Source: Chlorobiota bacterium (GTDB lineage Bacteria > Bacteroidota > Bacteroidia > Flavobacteriales > Flavobacteriaceae). Taken from it: a stretch of DNA of 5,827 nucleotides. Where the stretch lies: contig JAADEB010000080.1 in NCBI GenBank assembly GCA_013153655.1, forward strand, positions 1 through 5,827, in the 5' to 3' direction. The position numbers and the translations under genes are program-made. The notes under the pieces were generated by a model. The model saw only the letters and a program-made list of their open reading frames with translations. It had not been told where the DNA came from and did not search any database. Below are positions 4,683 through 5,827 of this stretch, one piece after another (position 1 is the stretch's first letter; each line of letters begins with the position of its first letter).

Positions 4683-5827
4683 ATGCGTCTCTTGCGACTC
4701 TCTTCCATGTTATTTGTCCTTTTGAGCCTTTCGAGCCTGTCGTCGTGTAAGCATAAAGAACAAGTTCGTGAATCTTCTCCGGCTTTTCGTCATTATATCG
4801 CCGGCTATACTTCGGGGATTATTTCCAATTCGGACCCCATTCGTGTGGAACTGACCGAAGCCCGGGATGTTAAGGCGGGTGATACCGCTAAGGAAAAATT
4901 GTTCCGTTTCGAACCACCCATCGAGGGTACCGTTTTTTGGGAAGACCCATATACCGTCGTTTTTCGACCTGCCCGGCGTCTGCCCAACGGTCAAGCCTTT
5001 CGCGCCGAATTCCGGCTTGGGCGCCTGATGAAAGTTCCCGATTCGCTGGCGGTGTTTCCGTTCGGTTTTAGGACGCGTACGCAGTCCTTGGAAGTTAAGG
5101 TGGACGGCCTGCGAAGTTACGACAACCGGCATTGGCAATGGAACAAATTGGACGGAACCCTCACCACGGCCGATTTTGCCGGCGACCAAGCGGTGGAAAA
5201 ATGTGTGGAAGTTTGGCAGTACGGCAAATTGAAACCTTTGACCTGGCAACATGACGGCGAGCACAAAATGCATAAATTTACGGCCGACAGTATCCGTCGC
5301 GGAGAAAACGACGGCAAGGTGGTCATAAAATGGAACGGCCAACCCATCGGCGCCGATGTACGGGATGAAACGGTCGTTCCCGTGCCTTCGATAAATTCCT
5401 TTAAGGTGATGAAGGTGGAAGTGCAAAGTGCGCCTTCGCAAGTGATTACGGTTTATTTTTCCGATCCGTTGGATTCACGTCAAAATTTGGAAGGCCTTGT
5501 TAAGCTGGGCAAAGACATTCCCGTCCGCATCAATGTCAGGGGTAATGTGGTGAACCTGTATCCACGCTATCCCGTTCGCGGTTCGGTGACTTTGACCTTA
5601 GACAAGCATATCCGTAATCCGGCGGGCAGAAGCCTGAAAACGGATTATAAACAAATCCTCCGGTTTAGCCGGCCCAAGCCCGCCTTGGAGGCCGTAGGTG
5701 AAGGAAATATTGTTCCCCGGAAAGGAGGACGGCTGGTGTTTCCTTTCAAAGCCGTAAGCCTCAAAGGGGTGCATGTCAAAATCATAAGAATTTTCAGTCA
5801 TAATGTTCATCAATTTTTTCAGGTAAA
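4683..5827 (+). CDS. Bacterial alpha-2-macroglobulin family lipoprotein, N-terminal part (truncated by window edge)
   Basis: Bacterial alpha-2-macroglobulins are large periplasmic protease-trapping proteins. The frame is open from the ATG to the window end (381 codons). Family members have about 1,600-1,900 residues, so only the first fifth is visible. Residues 1-21 are a lipoprotein signal (RLLR, then a hydrophobic run) ending in lipobox LSSC with Cys22 as lipidation site. CKHKEQ does not show a clear acidic surface-export signal, so a periplasmic location is inferred. Beta-rich macroglobulin-type repeats follow: residues 35-135 (VVFRPARRLPNG, FPFGFRTRT), then about 240-330 (VITVYFSDPLD), then GEGNIVPRKGG and LVFPFKAVSLKGVHVKIIRIF at 339-371, which is characteristic of Bacteroidota homologues. 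The bait region and any thioester motif lie beyond the edge. E. coli YfhM is the distant counterpart, also next to pbpC, although there the order is reversed. The product is a predicted substrate of Lgt. Confidence 0.9.
   Translation, partial: MRLLRLSSMLFVLLSLSSLSSCKHKEQVRESSPAFRHYIAGYTSGIISNSDPIRVELTEARDVKAGDTAKEKLFRFEPPIEGTVFWEDPYTVVFRPARRLPNGQAFRAEFRLGRLMKVPDSLAVFPFGFRTRTQSLEVKVDGLRSYDNRHWQWNKLDGTLTTADFAGDQAVEKCVEVWQYGKLKPLTWQHDGEHKMHKFTADSIRRGENDGKVVIKWNGQPIGADVRDETVVPVPSINSFKVMKVEVQSAPSQVITVYFSDPLDSRQNLEGLVKLGKDIPVRINVRGNVVNLYPRYPVRGSVTLTLDKHIRNPAGRSLKTDYKQILRFSRPKPALEAVGEGNIVPRKGGRLVFPFKAVSLKGVHVKIIRIFSHNVHQFFQV

Noticed and set aside
4710..5441. 243-codon open frame on the minus strand
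   Set aside because: It is antisense to the alpha-2-macroglobulin frame, which has a clear lipobox signal peptide and family sequence; the antisense product looks like a codon-bias shadow.

Overview
This window looks like a chromosomal segment of a Bacteroidota bacterium (a Flavobacteriia-like lineage is possible, but I cannot place it further). The reasons are the close fit of the proteins to Bacteroidota forms of Lgt, YidD, PBP1C and alpha-2-macroglobulin, the absence of Shine-Dalgarno sequences before the clear genes, and promoter -7 boxes of the Bacteroidota type (TAnnTTTG) near two starts. No mobile-element gene, rRNA, tRNA or CRISPR array was found.

Layout. Positions 1-1187 hold a tight minus-strand operon: yidD, then lgt (4-base ATGA overlap), then the first codons of a third gene with a signal-peptide-like start that overlaps the lgt stop and runs off the left edge. 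Positions 1188-2217 are about 1 kb without a convincing gene. Most of that stretch (about 1267-2027) is a mosaic of at least 17 short degenerate tandem arrays with 6-, 7- or 8-base periods, mixed with small palindromes and one element of the CATTGCGA...GCAATCTC type. Its last part (about 2075-2217) is not repetitive and holds small inverted repeats and a doubtful 41-47 codon ORF that ends in a TAATG overlap with pbpC. Positions 2218-4617 encode an apparently intact PBP1C (pbpC) on the plus strand. After 65 bases comes the N-terminal 381 codons of a bacterial alpha-2-macroglobulin lipoprotein, cut off by the right edge.

How the genes fit together. All recognised products act in the cell envelope. 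YidD assists membrane protein insertion. Lgt performs the first step of lipoprotein maturation. The alpha-2-macroglobulin carries a lipobox and so is itself a predicted Lgt substrate. Bacterial alpha-2-macroglobulin and PBP1C are a known genomic pair, proposed to couple trapping of foreign proteases with repair of damaged peptidoglycan. The gene content is therefore ordinary for the phylum. The unexplained part is the repeat mosaic between the two divergent operons, which resembles in style the heptanucleotide STRR repeats known from cyanobacteria.
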